Assembly (NCBI RefSeq): GCF_001663775.1
Contig: NZ_KV467168.1
Span: forward strand, 3,214,780 to 3,278,779
DNA from: Arthrobacter sp. B6
GTDB taxonomy: Bacteria; Actinomycetota; Actinomycetes; Actinomycetales; Micrococcaceae
DNA length: 64,000 bases
Reading direction: 5' to 3'
Shown: piece after piece, positions 16,382-25,126 of the stretch
How the letters are laid out: every line of letters begins with the position of its first letter
How positions within the stretch are numbered: the first letter of the stretch is position 1
Made by a program: the position numbers and the translations under genes
The notes under the pieces: model-generated
What the model was told of the DNA's origin: nothing
The model's input: the letters and a program-made list of their open reading frames with translations, nothing else
Databases searched by the model: none

Positions 16382-17458
16382 TCACAGCCACTCGAGGCTC
16401 TGGCCATGCGGCCCGGTGATGGCCACAGGATTGCCGTTGTGGGTGAGGAGGAACCTGCCCATGATCCGTTGTGGGTCCACCTCCGGGACCACGTTGGAGC
16501 CGTCCTCCTGGGCAATGACCATGTGCCCCTCGTTGCTGAGCCAATGGCAGCCGCGGCCGGCTGCGAGCCGCTGCATGGTCCGCCGGAATTCGGAACGGCC
16601 GGCGGCGCTCAGGTAGCCCATCACAGCGCTGTGGAACACCACCAGGGCAGCATCGTCGGGCGCCTGTTCGGCCAAACCCGGAAGCTGGTCATTCAAGTCG
16701 CCGGCGACCAGTAGAGGCGGATCCTGCCGGGCGATGGCCACGGCCTGCCTCAGCCGCGATCGCCTGAACTCCTGTTCGGGCCACACCAGCGCCTCGAGCC
16801 ACGCGACGTCCTCGGGATCGCCAACGTCCAGCGGGTTCAGGTCGATCCCTGCCCGCCACACCACGGACGGGAGCGAAGCCGGCAAGGGAACCGCGCCGCT
16901 GGTGACGCACTTCATCACGGGAGCCGCGGCGGACCCCTCCGGGACAGGCGCCGGAGACAGCCTGGTGACTGTTGTGCCGTCGTCGTACTCATAGGCGTAC
17001 CTGTCCGGATATAGTCCCAGCCCCGCCGAGGCACCTACCTCCAGCAGCGCCAGCGGCTTCCCCTCGGCTACGGAAATGGCAGCAAGCGACGGCAGCAGGG
17101 TGGCGCAGCGGCCAGCCTCGTTGGTCTGCGTGGAGCGGGAGAGGACAATGGCGCTGACGTCGTCCCAACGGGTTTCAAGGAAGTCGCGGAAGTGCGCAAA
17201 AGGTCCCGGTTCGGCCCCGAGGTACCGGGCGGCGGCGAGGAGCAGATTGGGCTGGCGCTTGTCGTGCGGCCAACGCTCAATGCGGGCGATCAGCTCCGGG
17301 TCGTCGGCGATCCCCAGCGTCCATTCGGCGTAGCAGGGCGAGGAGCCGGGCGCTTCCACGCTGCCAAAGTGCCGGTACCACCCGGCCGTGTGCCCGCCGG
17401 GGTCCGCCGGCATACGGACCTGGCCGGCCGAAGGCTGCGGATCCGGCCCGGCGCCCAT
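16382..17458 (-). CDS. DUF2332-family protein
   Basis: A 358-residue cytoplasmic protein of the DUF2332 family. Features include GWYRHFGSVEAPGSSPCYAE near the start, LLEVGASAGLGLYPDRY near residue 150 (this resembles a methyltransferase-like nucleotide loop), DLNPLDV, and a C-terminal LTHNGNPVA. The function of the family is not known. I chose ATG 17458 because it lies 2 nt after the aroQ stop, making the two an operon; a longer frame runs into aroQ. It converges with marP. Confidence 0.85.
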   Translation of the reverse strand: MGAGPDPQPSAGQVRMPADPGGHTAGWYRHFGSVEAPGSSPCYAEWTLGIADDPELIARIERWPHDKRQPNLLLAAARYLGAEPGPFAHFRDFLETRWDDVSAIVLSRSTQTNEAGRCATLLPSLAAISVAEGKPLALLEVGASAGLGLYPDRYAYEYDDGTTVTRLSPAPVPEGSAAAPVMKCVTSGAVPLPASLPSVVWRAGIDLNPLDVGDPEDVAWLEALVWPEQEFRRSRLRQAVAIARQDPPLLVAGDLNDQLPGLAEQAPDDAALVVFHSAVMGYLSAAGRSEFRRTMQRLAAGRGCHWLSNEGHMVIAQEDGSNVVPEVDPQRIMGRFLLTHNGNPVAITGPHGQSLEWL

Positions 17459-17460
17459 GG

Positions 17461-17943
17461 CTACAGCGCTTCGGCCAGGTAGTCGATGGCGAGCTTGTAG
17501 CCGAATACCCCGGCGCCGACGATCACGGCGGCGCAAACAGGGGACAGGAAAGAGTGGTGGCGGAACTCTTCGCGCTGGTGCACATTGGTGATGTGGACCT
17601 CGACGGCCGGCAGCTGCACCGCCGCCAGGGCGTCGCGCAGGGCAACAGAGGTGTGGGTAAACGCGCCTGCGTTCAGGACAATGCCGACGGCGGCACCCCG
17701 GGCGGCGTGGATGGCGTCCAGGAGCACACCCTCATGGTTGGACTGGACGCACTCCGCTGCGAACCCGTGCGCCTTTGCCGCCTCGGCGGCCAGCCGCTCG
17801 ACGTCGGCGAGCGTGGAGGTGCCGTACTTTTCCGGCTCGCGGGTCCCCAGCAGGTTGAGGTTGGGTCCGTTGATCACAAGGATGGTGCCGCGGCCGGCAG
17901 CCGCTTGCGTACCTGCCGGGGCGCTCTGATCGGATTCGTTCAT
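17461..17943 (-). CDS. aroQ: Type II 3-dehydroquinate dehydratase
   Basis: AroQ removes water from 3-dehydroquinate in the shikimate pathway. The 160-residue product has an N-terminal extension of about 19 residues, then the full set of motifs: [18 protein letters not shown] (catalytic Tyr and Arg loop), [21 protein letters not shown] and FRHHSF (catalytic His region). The start is fixed by a minus-strand TAAAGT hexamer that ends 7 nt before ATG 17943, so the mRNA is probably leaderless. The DUF2332 gene follows at once. Other shikimate genes are not in the window. Confidence 0.96.
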   Translation of the reverse strand: MNESDQSAPAGTQAAAGRGTILVINGPNLNLLGTREPEKYGTSTLADVERLAAEAAKAHGFAAECVQSNHEGVLLDAIHAARGAAVGIVLNAGAFTHTSVALRDALAAVQLPAVEVHITNVHQREEFRHHSFLSPVCAAVIVGAGVFGYKLAIDYLAEAL

Positions 17944-18004
17944 GCTGCCAACTTTAGGTGATGGCAGCCCTTAGTCCGCCGTCCCTGTGCCAGCTCAATT
18001 CACC

Positions 18005-18116
18005 ATCGATTGCTCCCCACCGGCCCCCTCGCCTCGCAAGCTCGGCCAGGGAACCCTGCCGGCGTGGGCCCACTGCCGTTTTGAGCCTTCAAACGGGCCG
18101 CTACGGAGCAACCGAT
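18005..18116. repeat. Palindromic intergenic element between GH36 gene and aroQ
   Basis: ATCGATTGCTCC (18005-18016) faces GGAGCAACCGAT (18105-18116), 11 of 12 positions complementary. Inside are a 17-nt segment (18031-18047) identical in reverse complement to 14155-14171, and a small hairpin CCGTTTT...AAACGG at about 18077-18096. It would form a large imperfect hairpin after the GH36 gene and may end its transcript. Confidence 0.55.
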
Positions 18117-18133
18117 GCCAGGAGGTCCAGTGC

Positions 18134-20338
18134 CTACTGCGCTGTGAACCTCAGCACGAGGGCGTGTTCCGGGTTGAGGTTGGGCATCGGCAGGCCCACT
18201 TCGGCCAGGAAGCGGCCGCCGGCAACAGCGCCGTCCGCAAGCCAGGCCGGCGGCTGGACCTGGGTGAAGGTGTGCGCGTAGTCGGCATCGACCGGTGCCG
18301 GGAAGATGGCTTCCACCCGGTAGGCGCGGTCAGGTTCCAGCCCGGGGATGGTGATCCGGCCCGCCTGCTCGGCAAAGGATGTGCGGGTGCTGACCAAGGC
18401 GAACAGCGCCGCCGTCGTACCCGGGGCAGGTCCTGCTGAGCCAGCCACGGGCGCCACCACGCCATGCAGCATCAGGGAGCCGTCGGCGACGTCCGCGCGG
18501 ACCATGCGCCCGGAGTGAATGAGGTCCCGGTGTTCCTTGTAGAGCCCAATGAAGCGTTTGAGTTCCTCCCGTTCGCCGCCGGTAACCTGCCGGACATCCC
18601 ACTCCATGCCGAAGTGTCCGAACAGCGCAGTGATGGCGCGGAATGAGAGATCATGCGTGCGGCCCGTGGTGTGCGAGGTGGTGGGGCCAACGTGCCCGCC
18701 CACCAGTTCCGGCGGGACCACCAGCCCGGTCCATCGCTGGATGGTCTGCCGTTCCAGTGCATCGTTGCAGTCCGAGGCCCAGATCCGGTCCGTGCGTTCC
18801 AGGATCCCCAGGTCCACGCGTGCACCTCCGGAGGAGCAGCTTTCAATCTCGACGCCGGGATGGGCCTTCTTGAGTTCGTCAAACAGGCGATAGGCGGCGA
18901 GGGTCTGTTCGTGGACCGAGGAGCGTCCGGCATGGCCGTGTTCCAGCAAATCCCGGTTCTGGTCCCACTTGAGGTAGCTGATGTTGTTCTCACGCAGCAG
19001 CGCATCCACACGGTCGAAGATGTACTGCCACGCCTCAGGGTTCACGAGGTCGATCACATGCTGATTCCGCCACTCAAGAGGCAGCCGGCCGCCGTCCTTG
19101 TGCGAGAGCGAAGCAGGGCCCACAATCCACTCGGGGTGGGCGCGGGCGATGTCGGAATCGAGGTTGACCATCTCCGGTTCCACCCAGAGTCCGAATTCCA
19201 TCCCCCGGGAAGTGACGGCGTCGATCAGCGGCGTGAGGCCGTGCGGCCAGAGTGACTCGTCCACGTACCAGTCGCCCAGCCCGGCGTGGTCGTCGCGGCG
19301 GCCGCGGAACCAGCCGTCGTCGAGCACGAAACGCTCCACTCCCAGTTCGGCGGCGGAATCAGCCAGCTCGATCAGGGTGGGCAGGTTGTGGTCGAAGTAG
19401 ACCGCCTCCCAGGTGTTGAGCACCACGGGGCGGGGCTTGCCCGGGTTGGTGGCGGTGGCCGCGGCGGGCAGGACGTGGTGCGGGCGGGACCGGAACCAGC
19501 TGTAGAACGCCTCGCTGATGCCGTCCAGGCCGCGGCCCGAATATGCGGCGAACAGCGCCGGCGTGGTGTGGCTGGCGCCTGGCTCAAGGATGACTTCGGC
19601 CGGGCCGAGAAGCTCCGAACCGCCGATCATGGTGCGGCCGTCTGCGATGCTGTCCGCGAATTGCTCGTGGTTGCCGCTCCAGGCCAGGTGCGTGGCCCAG
19701 ACCTTGCCGTGGCGGTTGCCGAATCCTGCGGTGCCGGCGGCGAAAAGCAGCGAGGAGTCGTGCCCGGTGCGGCCGTGCCGGCCGGTGCGGACCCAGGTGC
19801 CCTGCTGGATGGGGCGGCGCTGCGGGTGGCGTTCCCGGCACCAGCGCCCGGTCAGGTCAAGGAGTTCGACGGCGTCCGGCGCCACCGGGAGGACAGTGGC
19901 CAGTTCATCGAGCTGGTAAGGGGTGATCCCGTCGTTGGTGACGGTGTGCCGAAGCTCCAGCAGGCCGCCGTCGTGCAGCATCAGGGAGGACGAGACGGTC
20001 AGGCCGGCGTCGGGATCGGACTGGACGATGGCAGCGGAGTTGCCCTCGGCGGCTCCTGTGACGACGCGGAGGCGGGCCGAGAAGTCAAGGCCGGCGACGC
20101 CGTCGGCGAACCGGTGGCCGCGGAGGGCGGGACGGCCACGCCAGGAGGAGGAAGCCTGCGGCAGGAGTCCTGCCGGCACGGTGGCGTCGATGGCGGAATG
20201 CGGGATCGGAGCGCCAAGGACGGCGAGGTCCGGAAGGGTGCTGCCAAGATCCGCGCCCCAGTGGATGACCTCGGCCTCTCCGCTGTCGAAGCTCATCAGC
20301 AGGCTGGTGCCGGCGGAACGGAGGTGGAGGGGGTCCAT
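18134..20338 (-). CDS. Alpha-galactosidase, GH36
   Basis: A 734-residue retaining alpha-galactosidase that would release galactose from melibiose, raffinose and related sugars. The GH36 layout is complete: an N-terminal beta-supersandwich, a TIM barrel (FVLDDGWFRGRRDDHAGLGDW near residue 340) and a C-terminal beta domain. The nucleophile is the Asp of YLKWDQNRD near residue 458, and the acid/base is the Asp of WASDCNDALERQ near 522. No signal peptide is present, so it is cytoplasmic and hydrolyses imported sugar. AAGGA lies about 10 nt before ATG 20338. It is the last gene of the transporter operon upstream. Confidence 0.93.
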   Translation of the reverse strand: MDPLHLRSAGTSLLMSFDSGEAEVIHWGADLGSTLPDLAVLGAPIPHSAIDATVPAGLLPQASSSWRGRPALRGHRFADGVAGLDFSARLRVVTGAAEGNSAAIVQSDPDAGLTVSSSLMLHDGGLLELRHTVTNDGITPYQLDELATVLPVAPDAVELLDLTGRWCRERHPQRRPIQQGTWVRTGRHGRTGHDSSLLFAAGTAGFGNRHGKVWATHLAWSGNHEQFADSIADGRTMIGGSELLGPAEVILEPGASHTTPALFAAYSGRGLDGISEAFYSWFRSRPHHVLPAAATATNPGKPRPVVLNTWEAVYFDHNLPTLIELADSAAELGVERFVLDDGWFRGRRDDHAGLGDWYVDESLWPHGLTPLIDAVTSRGMEFGLWVEPEMVNLDSDIARAHPEWIVGPASLSHKDGGRLPLEWRNQHVIDLVNPEAWQYIFDRVDALLRENNISYLKWDQNRDLLEHGHAGRSSVHEQTLAAYRLFDELKKAHPGVEIESCSSGGARVDLGILERTDRIWASDCNDALERQTIQRWTGLVVPPELVGGHVGPTTSHTTGRTHDLSFRAITALFGHFGMEWDVRQVTGGEREELKRFIGLYKEHRDLIHSGRMVRADVADGSLMLHGVVAPVAGSAGPAPGTTAALFALVSTRTSFAEQAGRITIPGLEPDRAYRVEAIFPAPVDADYAHTFTQVQPPAWLADGAVAGGRFLAEVGLPMPNLNPEHALVLRFTAQ

Positions 20339-20434
20339 AAAATGCTGTCCTTTGGAGGGTGTGAAAGTAAGTGGAAAAGGCTGCGCGCCGCGGGAGAACG
20401 ACGCCCGCGGCGCGCAGCCGGTCTAGCTGGTGGC

Positions 20435-21775
20435 CTACTTGAAGAGGGCGTTGACCTGTTCGTTGGCCTGGGTCAGGGAGCTGGCCGGCGCCTTGCCGGA
20501 CACCACTGCGTCCATGGCGGGCTCCATGATCCCCTTGACCTTGGCGGTGTTGTCCGTGATCGGGTACAGGAACGTGGTCTTGTTCTTGACGTGCTCGGTG
20601 AATGCGGTAACGTCCACACCCTTCGCCTTGAAGGCTTCGGCAGCCTTGTCGGAGGAGGACTTGAGGGCAGGGAAGACAACGGCCTTGGAGGCTACGACGT
20701 CCTGGCAGTCAGCCGAGGCGAGGTACTCGACCCACTTGATGGAGGCGTCCTTCTTCTTGGTTCCGGCCCAGATCGAGTCGGCCAGGCCGTTGAACATCGA
20801 TGCACGCTCGCCCTCCGGGCCAACCGGGGTGGGGGCGATGCCTACCTCGATGCCCTGGTAACCGGTGTACTGGCCTGTCATCCACGAACCGTGGGCGTTG
20901 ATGGCCGACTTGCCGGCAGCGAAGGTGTCCGCCATGCTCGCACCGACCGTGGTCTCCAGTTTGGGCATGTAGCCCTTGTTGGCCAGTCCGGCGAACCATT
21001 CCATGCTTTCCTGGAACTTGGGGTCGTCGTAGTTGTACTGCGTGCCCCACGGGTTCTTGTCCGTGTGGGACCAGCCCGTGGTGTTGGTGAGGTAGCTCCA
21101 CTCCGTCTGGCCGGAGGAGTCGCCGCCGCCGTTAAGGCCCAGGCCATAGACAGCGACGTTGTTCTTGTCGAAGCCGGCTTCGTCGCCGCGCTTGCCGTTC
21201 TTGTCCACAGTGAGGTGGGCGATGACCTTTTCGTAGCTTCCGCCGTCTTCGGGGTTCCAGGTGAGGTCCTTCATCTGGTCCTCGGTGACACCGGCGCTGG
21301 CGAGCATGGCCTTGTTGTAGAACAGTCCGATGGTGTCCCAGTCCTTCGGCAGGCCGTAGCGCTTGCCGTCCTGGCCCACCCAGAGCTCGGCGAGGCCTTC
21401 GTTGTAGGCCGACAGGTCCACGTTGTCTTTCTCGACGGCGTCGTCGATGGCCAGGAGCTGGTTGTTTTCGGCGAGTTCGCCGTAGCGTCCAAGGTGGTTG
21501 GTGAAGACGTCCGGGGCGGTGCCGCCCACAAAGCCGTTGGTCAGCGTGCTCCAGTAGTCATCCCACCCGCGCTGGGTGATCTTGACTGTGATGTCCGGAT
21601 TGGCCTTGGTGAAATCGTCAGCACACTGTTGGTAGGCCGGGAGCTGGTTGGCGTCCCAGAGCCAGTAGCTGATCTCCCCCTTGGCTGATTCGGCCGAGGA
21701 GGATGAGCCTCCACAGGCGGACAGGGAGAGTGCCACAGCTGTGGCGACGGCGACGGCGCCTAGGGTTTTCTTCAT
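20435..21775 (-). CDS. ABC sugar-binding lipoprotein
   Basis: A 446-residue extracytoplasmic binding protein (SBP family 1). A lipoprotein signal ends in LSAC, so Cys21 is the lipidated residue. The mature part starts with SYWLWDANQLPAYQQCADDFTKAN..., typical of sugar-binding proteins, and includes GLPKDWDTIGLFYNK. Given the GH36 enzyme next to it, the ligand is probably an alpha-galactoside such as raffinose or melibiose; this is inferred from context. It follows the two permease genes and precedes the GH36 gene. Confidence 0.93.
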   Translation of the reverse strand: MKKTLGAVAVATAVALSLSACGGSSSSAESAKGEISYWLWDANQLPAYQQCADDFTKANPDITVKITQRGWDDYWSTLTNGFVGGTAPDVFTNHLGRYGELAENNQLLAIDDAVEKDNVDLSAYNEGLAELWVGQDGKRYGLPKDWDTIGLFYNKAMLASAGVTEDQMKDLTWNPEDGGSYEKVIAHLTVDKNGKRGDEAGFDKNNVAVYGLGLNGGGDSSGQTEWSYLTNTTGWSHTDKNPWGTQYNYDDPKFQESMEWFAGLANKGYMPKLETTVGASMADTFAAGKSAINAHGSWMTGQYTGYQGIEVGIAPTPVGPEGERASMFNGLADSIWAGTKKKDASIKWVEYLASADCQDVVASKAVVFPALKSSSDKAAEAFKAKGVDVTAFTEHVKNKTTFLYPITDNTAKVKGIMEPAMDAVVSGKAPASSLTQANEQVNALFK

Positions 21776-21819
21776 GGTTCTACTTTCCGTTCGGGGATGC
21801 GGATGGTTTTGGCGGGGGA

Positions 21820-22746
21820 CTACTTGATACCGGAGAAGCCGATGGAGTTGACGATCTTCTTGCCGAAAGCGGCGAAGAGGATGAGGACGGGCAGGGCAGA
21901 AACCAGTGTTGCGGCCATGAGGCCGGACCAGTCCGGCGCCCCCTGCGGAGACTGTGATTTGAAGACGCCCAGGCCCACCTGCAGGACGCGGACGTCATCC
22001 TGGGAACCGACCAGCAACGGCCAGAAGTACTCGTTCCACTGGCCGATGAAGGTGAGCAGCGCCAGTGTGGCGATGGGGGCTGCGGCGTTGGGGAGCACGA
22101 TCTGGAAGAAGATGCGCAGGTGCTTGGCGCCGTCGAGCATTGCCGCCTCTTCGACCTCGCGGGACATGTTCAGGAAGAACTGGCGCAGGAAGAAGATCGC
22201 AAACGGCGTCATGAAGACGTAAGGCAGGACCATGCCGAGCATTGTGTTGAGCAGGTCCAGGTTCTTGATCAGCAGGAAGTTCGGCAGGGCCGTAAATATC
22301 GGCGGAACCAGCATGGTGCCCAGGAACAGGCTGAAGACGGCGTTCCGGCCCCTCCAGCGCAGCCGGGCAAAGGCGTAGGCGGCCATTGAACTGAAAAACA
22401 CCGCTCCGGCTGTGGTGATGGAGGAGAAGACGATGGAGTTCCGCAGGTACAGCCAGAAGTCGATGGCGGCACCGGAGCCGCCTTCTGCGACGGCATCGGC
22501 GGGGCTCTGCAGCCCAAAAACCCGCATAAAGGCGCCAAAGGTGAATTCCGCGGGAAGCAGGCTGGCCGAATTGGAAGCCAGTGCCGCGTTCGTGGACAGC
22601 GCCGTGCGCAGCACCCAGAGGAACGGCAGGACGGAGACCGCGATGGCCAGGACAAGGAGGGCCCACGCGCCCGCGCGTCGGGGGTTGAAAGGACGACGGC
22701 GGCGGGTTGGGGCCGGCAACGGTGCGCGGCTGGTGGTGGTGGTCAT
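21820..22746 (-). CDS. ABC sugar permease, MalG type
   Basis: A 308-residue inner-membrane permease with six hydrophobic segments. The EAA loop that contacts the ATPase is visible as EEAAMLDGAKHLRIFFQIVL near residues 197-216. The N-terminus (about 25 residues) is rich in Thr, Pro and Arg. AAGGAG lies 6 nt before ATG 22746. The upstream permease gene ends 9 nt before. No ATPase gene is present in the locus; actinobacterial systems of this type usually share one ATPase (MsiK type) encoded elsewhere. Confidence 0.93.
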   Translation of the reverse strand: MTTTTSRAPLPAPTRRRRPFNPRRAGAWALLVLAIAVSVLPFLWVLRTALSTNAALASNSASLLPAEFTFGAFMRVFGLQSPADAVAEGGSGAAIDFWLYLRNSIVFSSITTAGAVFFSSMAAYAFARLRWRGRNAVFSLFLGTMLVPPIFTALPNFLLIKNLDLLNTMLGMVLPYVFMTPFAIFFLRQFFLNMSREVEEAAMLDGAKHLRIFFQIVLPNAAAPIATLALLTFIGQWNEYFWPLLVGSQDDVRVLQVGLGVFKSQSPQGAPDWSGLMAATLVSALPVLILFAAFGKKIVNSIGFSGIK

Positions 22747-22755
22747 GAGGGCTCC

Positions 22756-23697
22756 TTAGTCCAGGTCCGACTCGTTGCCCTTAAGGAACTTCATCTGGAT
22801 GAAGGCCACCAGGGCGAGGATGAGGAAGAGAATGACGGCGATGGCGGAGCCGTAGCCGAAGTCCGACTCGGTGAAGGCCCGTTGGTAGATGTAGTACTGG
22901 ATGACGCGGGTGGCGTTGACGGGGCCGCCCTGGGTGGTCACGGCCACGGTGTCGAAGACCTGGAAGGAGCCGATCACCGTGACGACGAGGACCAGGACCA
23001 GCACCGGCCGCAGCAGCGGAATGGTGATTTTGCGGAAGGTCTGGAAGGGTGAAGCGCCGTCCAGTTTGGCCACTTCATAGACGTGGCCCGGGATGGCCTG
23101 CAGCCCGGCGAAGATCAGCAGCGCGGTGTAGCCCATATGGCGCCAGGTGTTGATCACGGCCTGGGTGGGAATGGCCCACTCCTCGCTTCCGAAAAACGCG
23201 ACGCGGGACAGTCCGGCCCATTCGATGAACTGGTTCACTACGCCGATCTGGTAGTCCAGCATCCAGAACCAGAGCAGCGCGGCGATGACGTTTGACATCA
23301 GGTAGGGCAGGAGCAGGGCGCCGCGGATCAGGGTGGACTTGGCGACCTGGTGCATCAGGAGGGCCAGCCCCAAGGCCAGGGCGGTCTGGAGGACGATGTT
23401 GAGGAAGACGTACTGCCCTGTGACGGCCAGGGAATTCCAGAAGAGCGGGTCCTTGGCGATCGCCGTGTAGTTGTCCATCCCGATCCATTCCGGGTCTCCC
23501 AGGATGTTGTACTCCGTAAAGCTCAGGTACACGCCGCGGATGGTGGGGACGACGTAGAAAAAGACGAACCCGATCATGGCGGGGGCGATGAAGAGGAGCG
23601 CGATCTTGAGGTCGCCGAGCCGGCGGTGACCGCCTCGCGGCGCGGGTGCTTCGGACTGTGGCGGGGCGGATCTCGTGTGCTTGGCAAGGGTGGTCAT
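22756..23697 (-). CDS. ABC sugar permease, MalF type
   Basis: A 313-residue inner-membrane permease with six hydrophobic segments. The EAA-like loop reads YEVAKLDGASPFQTFRKITI near residues 216-235. It is the first gene of the four-gene operon (permease, permease, binding protein, GH36). A ribosome site AAAGGG lies 6 nt before ATG 23697. A LacI-type operator (23744-23757) lies 47 nt upstream of the start, so the operon should be induced by its sugar. Confidence 0.93.
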   Translation of the reverse strand: MTTLAKHTRSAPPQSEAPAPRGGHRRLGDLKIALLFIAPAMIGFVFFYVVPTIRGVYLSFTEYNILGDPEWIGMDNYTAIAKDPLFWNSLAVTGQYVFLNIVLQTALALGLALLMHQVAKSTLIRGALLLPYLMSNVIAALLWFWMLDYQIGVVNQFIEWAGLSRVAFFGSEEWAIPTQAVINTWRHMGYTALLIFAGLQAIPGHVYEVAKLDGASPFQTFRKITIPLLRPVLVLVLVVTVIGSFQVFDTVAVTTQGGPVNATRVIQYYIYQRAFTESDFGYGSAIAVILFLILALVAFIQMKFLKGNESDLD

Positions 23698-23743
23698 CGT
23701 CGACCCTTTCCTGACTGTGATGTGGATAACAACTGCCGAGAAA

Positions 23744-23833
23744 TCTACACGAGTAGATAGGAGGTGGCAAGTGTTATTTTCTGCCTGAGCATGTAAGGAT
23801 TTATCCAGTTGCTAGGCTATTGACTCGAGTAGA
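23744..23833. promoter_or_regulatory. Two LacI-type operators in the divergent promoter region
   Basis: Operator 1, TCTACACGAGTAGA (23744-23757), is a 14-bp palindrome with central CG except for two middle bases. Operator 2, TTGACTCGAGTAGA (23820-23833), shares its right half. They are 76 bp apart, about seven helical turns, which would suit looping. They lie between the permease operon (minus) and the Gfo/Idh gene (plus). The LacI gene at 25127 is the likely partner. Confidence 0.7.
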
Positions 23834-23909
23834 TCCCGGTGTAACACTGGGAATCCTGATGGACAGCGCTTGCCAGGCGCCGTTTCCCAGCACCCTTGAA
23901 AGAGAGACC

Positions 23910-25112
23910 ATGACCTTTTCAGTCGGCGTAGTAGGCGTTGGCCAGTTTGGTGGCCAATTTGCCCACCTGTTCAATCTCCACCCGGGGGTCAGTGCCGTGC
24001 GGGTGGTGGACGAGCTTCCGGAGCGTGCGGCCGAAGCAGTGGACCGCTACCACTTGGCCGGTTCGGAGCCGAGCTTTGACGCCCTCCTCGCCTCCGACGT
24101 CGACGCCGTGGCCATCTTCACCCAACGCTGGACGCACGGTCCGCTGGTGGAGCAGGCGCTCCGCGCCGGCAAGCACGTCTACTCAGCCGTCCCCATGGCC
24201 ATATCCGAGGAAGAAATTGCCCGGATCATCGACGCGGTCCAGGAGACCGGCCTGACCTACATGATGGGGGAGACCAGCTATTACAACCCTGCCACCGTTT
24301 ATGCGCGCAAGCAGCTTGCGGCCGGCAGCTTCGGGCGGATCTTCTACACCGAAGGCGACTACGTCCACGACATGGACCTGGGTTTCTACGATGCTTACCA
24401 GTACAGCGGCGGTGACCGCTGGAAGGAAACCGCCAGCTACCCGCCCATGCTGTACCCCACGCACGCGGTCGGGGGAGTGCTGGGTGCCGTCCCGGCCCAC
24501 GCGGTCAGCGTCAGCTGCGTTGGCGTCAAGGATGACCGCAACGACGGTGTCTTTGACAAGGAGGTCAGCATGTTCGGCAACGACTTCTCCAACGCCACGG
24601 CCCTCTTTGAACTCAACGACGGCGGCGTCATGCGCACCAATGAGATGCGCCGCGTGGGCTACCCCTCGCACATCAGGGAGTCCAGGTTCCGGTTCTTCGG
24701 GACGGAGGCCAGTTTCGAGCAGCTCGCAAAGGTTACGGTCTGGCAGGACAAGGAAAACGTCCATGACATTTCAGAGCAGCTGGAAACACGCCCCAGTATG
24801 TCCCTGGACGACCCGTCGCTGGCGAACGTCGCCCCGGAGCTGAGGGACGCGTTCGTCTCCGGGCTATCGCCCGTCCACGACGCCGAACGGCTTCCGGAGG
24901 AGTTCCGCGGCGCACCCAACGGCCACGAGGGAAGCCACCACTTCCTGGTGGACGACTTCGTGACAGCGGTCAACAGCGGCACGCTGCCGCCGGTCAACGC
25001 CTGGGTTGCTGCCCGGTTCACGCTGCCCGGCATCGTGGCGCACCAGTCGGCCCTCCGCGGCGGGGAGCGGCTGCCCATCCGCGACTTCGGCGACGCCCCG
25101 GCAATCCGATAG
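23910..25112 (+). CDS. Gfo/Idh/MocA-family protein lacking the EKP motif
   Basis: A 400-residue protein with an N-terminal Rossmann fold (VGVVGVGQFGGQ at about residues 4-15) and the C-terminal alpha/beta domain of the Gfo/Idh/MocA oxidoreductases. The family normally has GKHVxxEKPxA, whose Lys is catalytic; here the stretch reads GKHVYSAVPMA near residues 87-97, so that Lys is absent. It may be a divergent dehydrogenase or a non-catalytic relative. ATG 23910 gives the canonical N-terminus; an upstream in-frame start would overlap operator 2. It is divergent from the permease operon and followed by the LacI gene, 14 nt away, so it belongs to the sugar locus. Confidence 0.88.
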   Translation: MTFSVGVVGVGQFGGQFAHLFNLHPGVSAVRVVDELPERAAEAVDRYHLAGSEPSFDALLASDVDAVAIFTQRWTHGPLVEQALRAGKHVYSAVPMAISEEEIARIIDAVQETGLTYMMGETSYYNPATVYARKQLAAGSFGRIFYTEGDYVHDMDLGFYDAYQYSGGDRWKETASYPPMLYPTHAVGGVLGAVPAHAVSVSCVGVKDDRNDGVFDKEVSMFGNDFSNATALFELNDGGVMRTNEMRRVGYPSHIRESRFRFFGTEASFEQLAKVTVWQDKENVHDISEQLETRPSMSLDDPSLANVAPELRDAFVSGLSPVHDAERLPEEFRGAPNGHEGSHHFLVDDFVTAVNSGTLPPVNAWVAARFTLPGIVAHQSALRGGERLPIRDFGDAPAIR

Positions 25113-25126
25113 CTAGCATGGACCCC

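Noticed and set aside
19286-21688. An 800-codon open frame on the plus strand opposite the GH36 and binding-protein genes
   Set aside because: It is antisense to two clear genes, has biased Gly/Val/Arg content, no domain and no ribosome site. Long antisense frames are expected in high-GC DNA.
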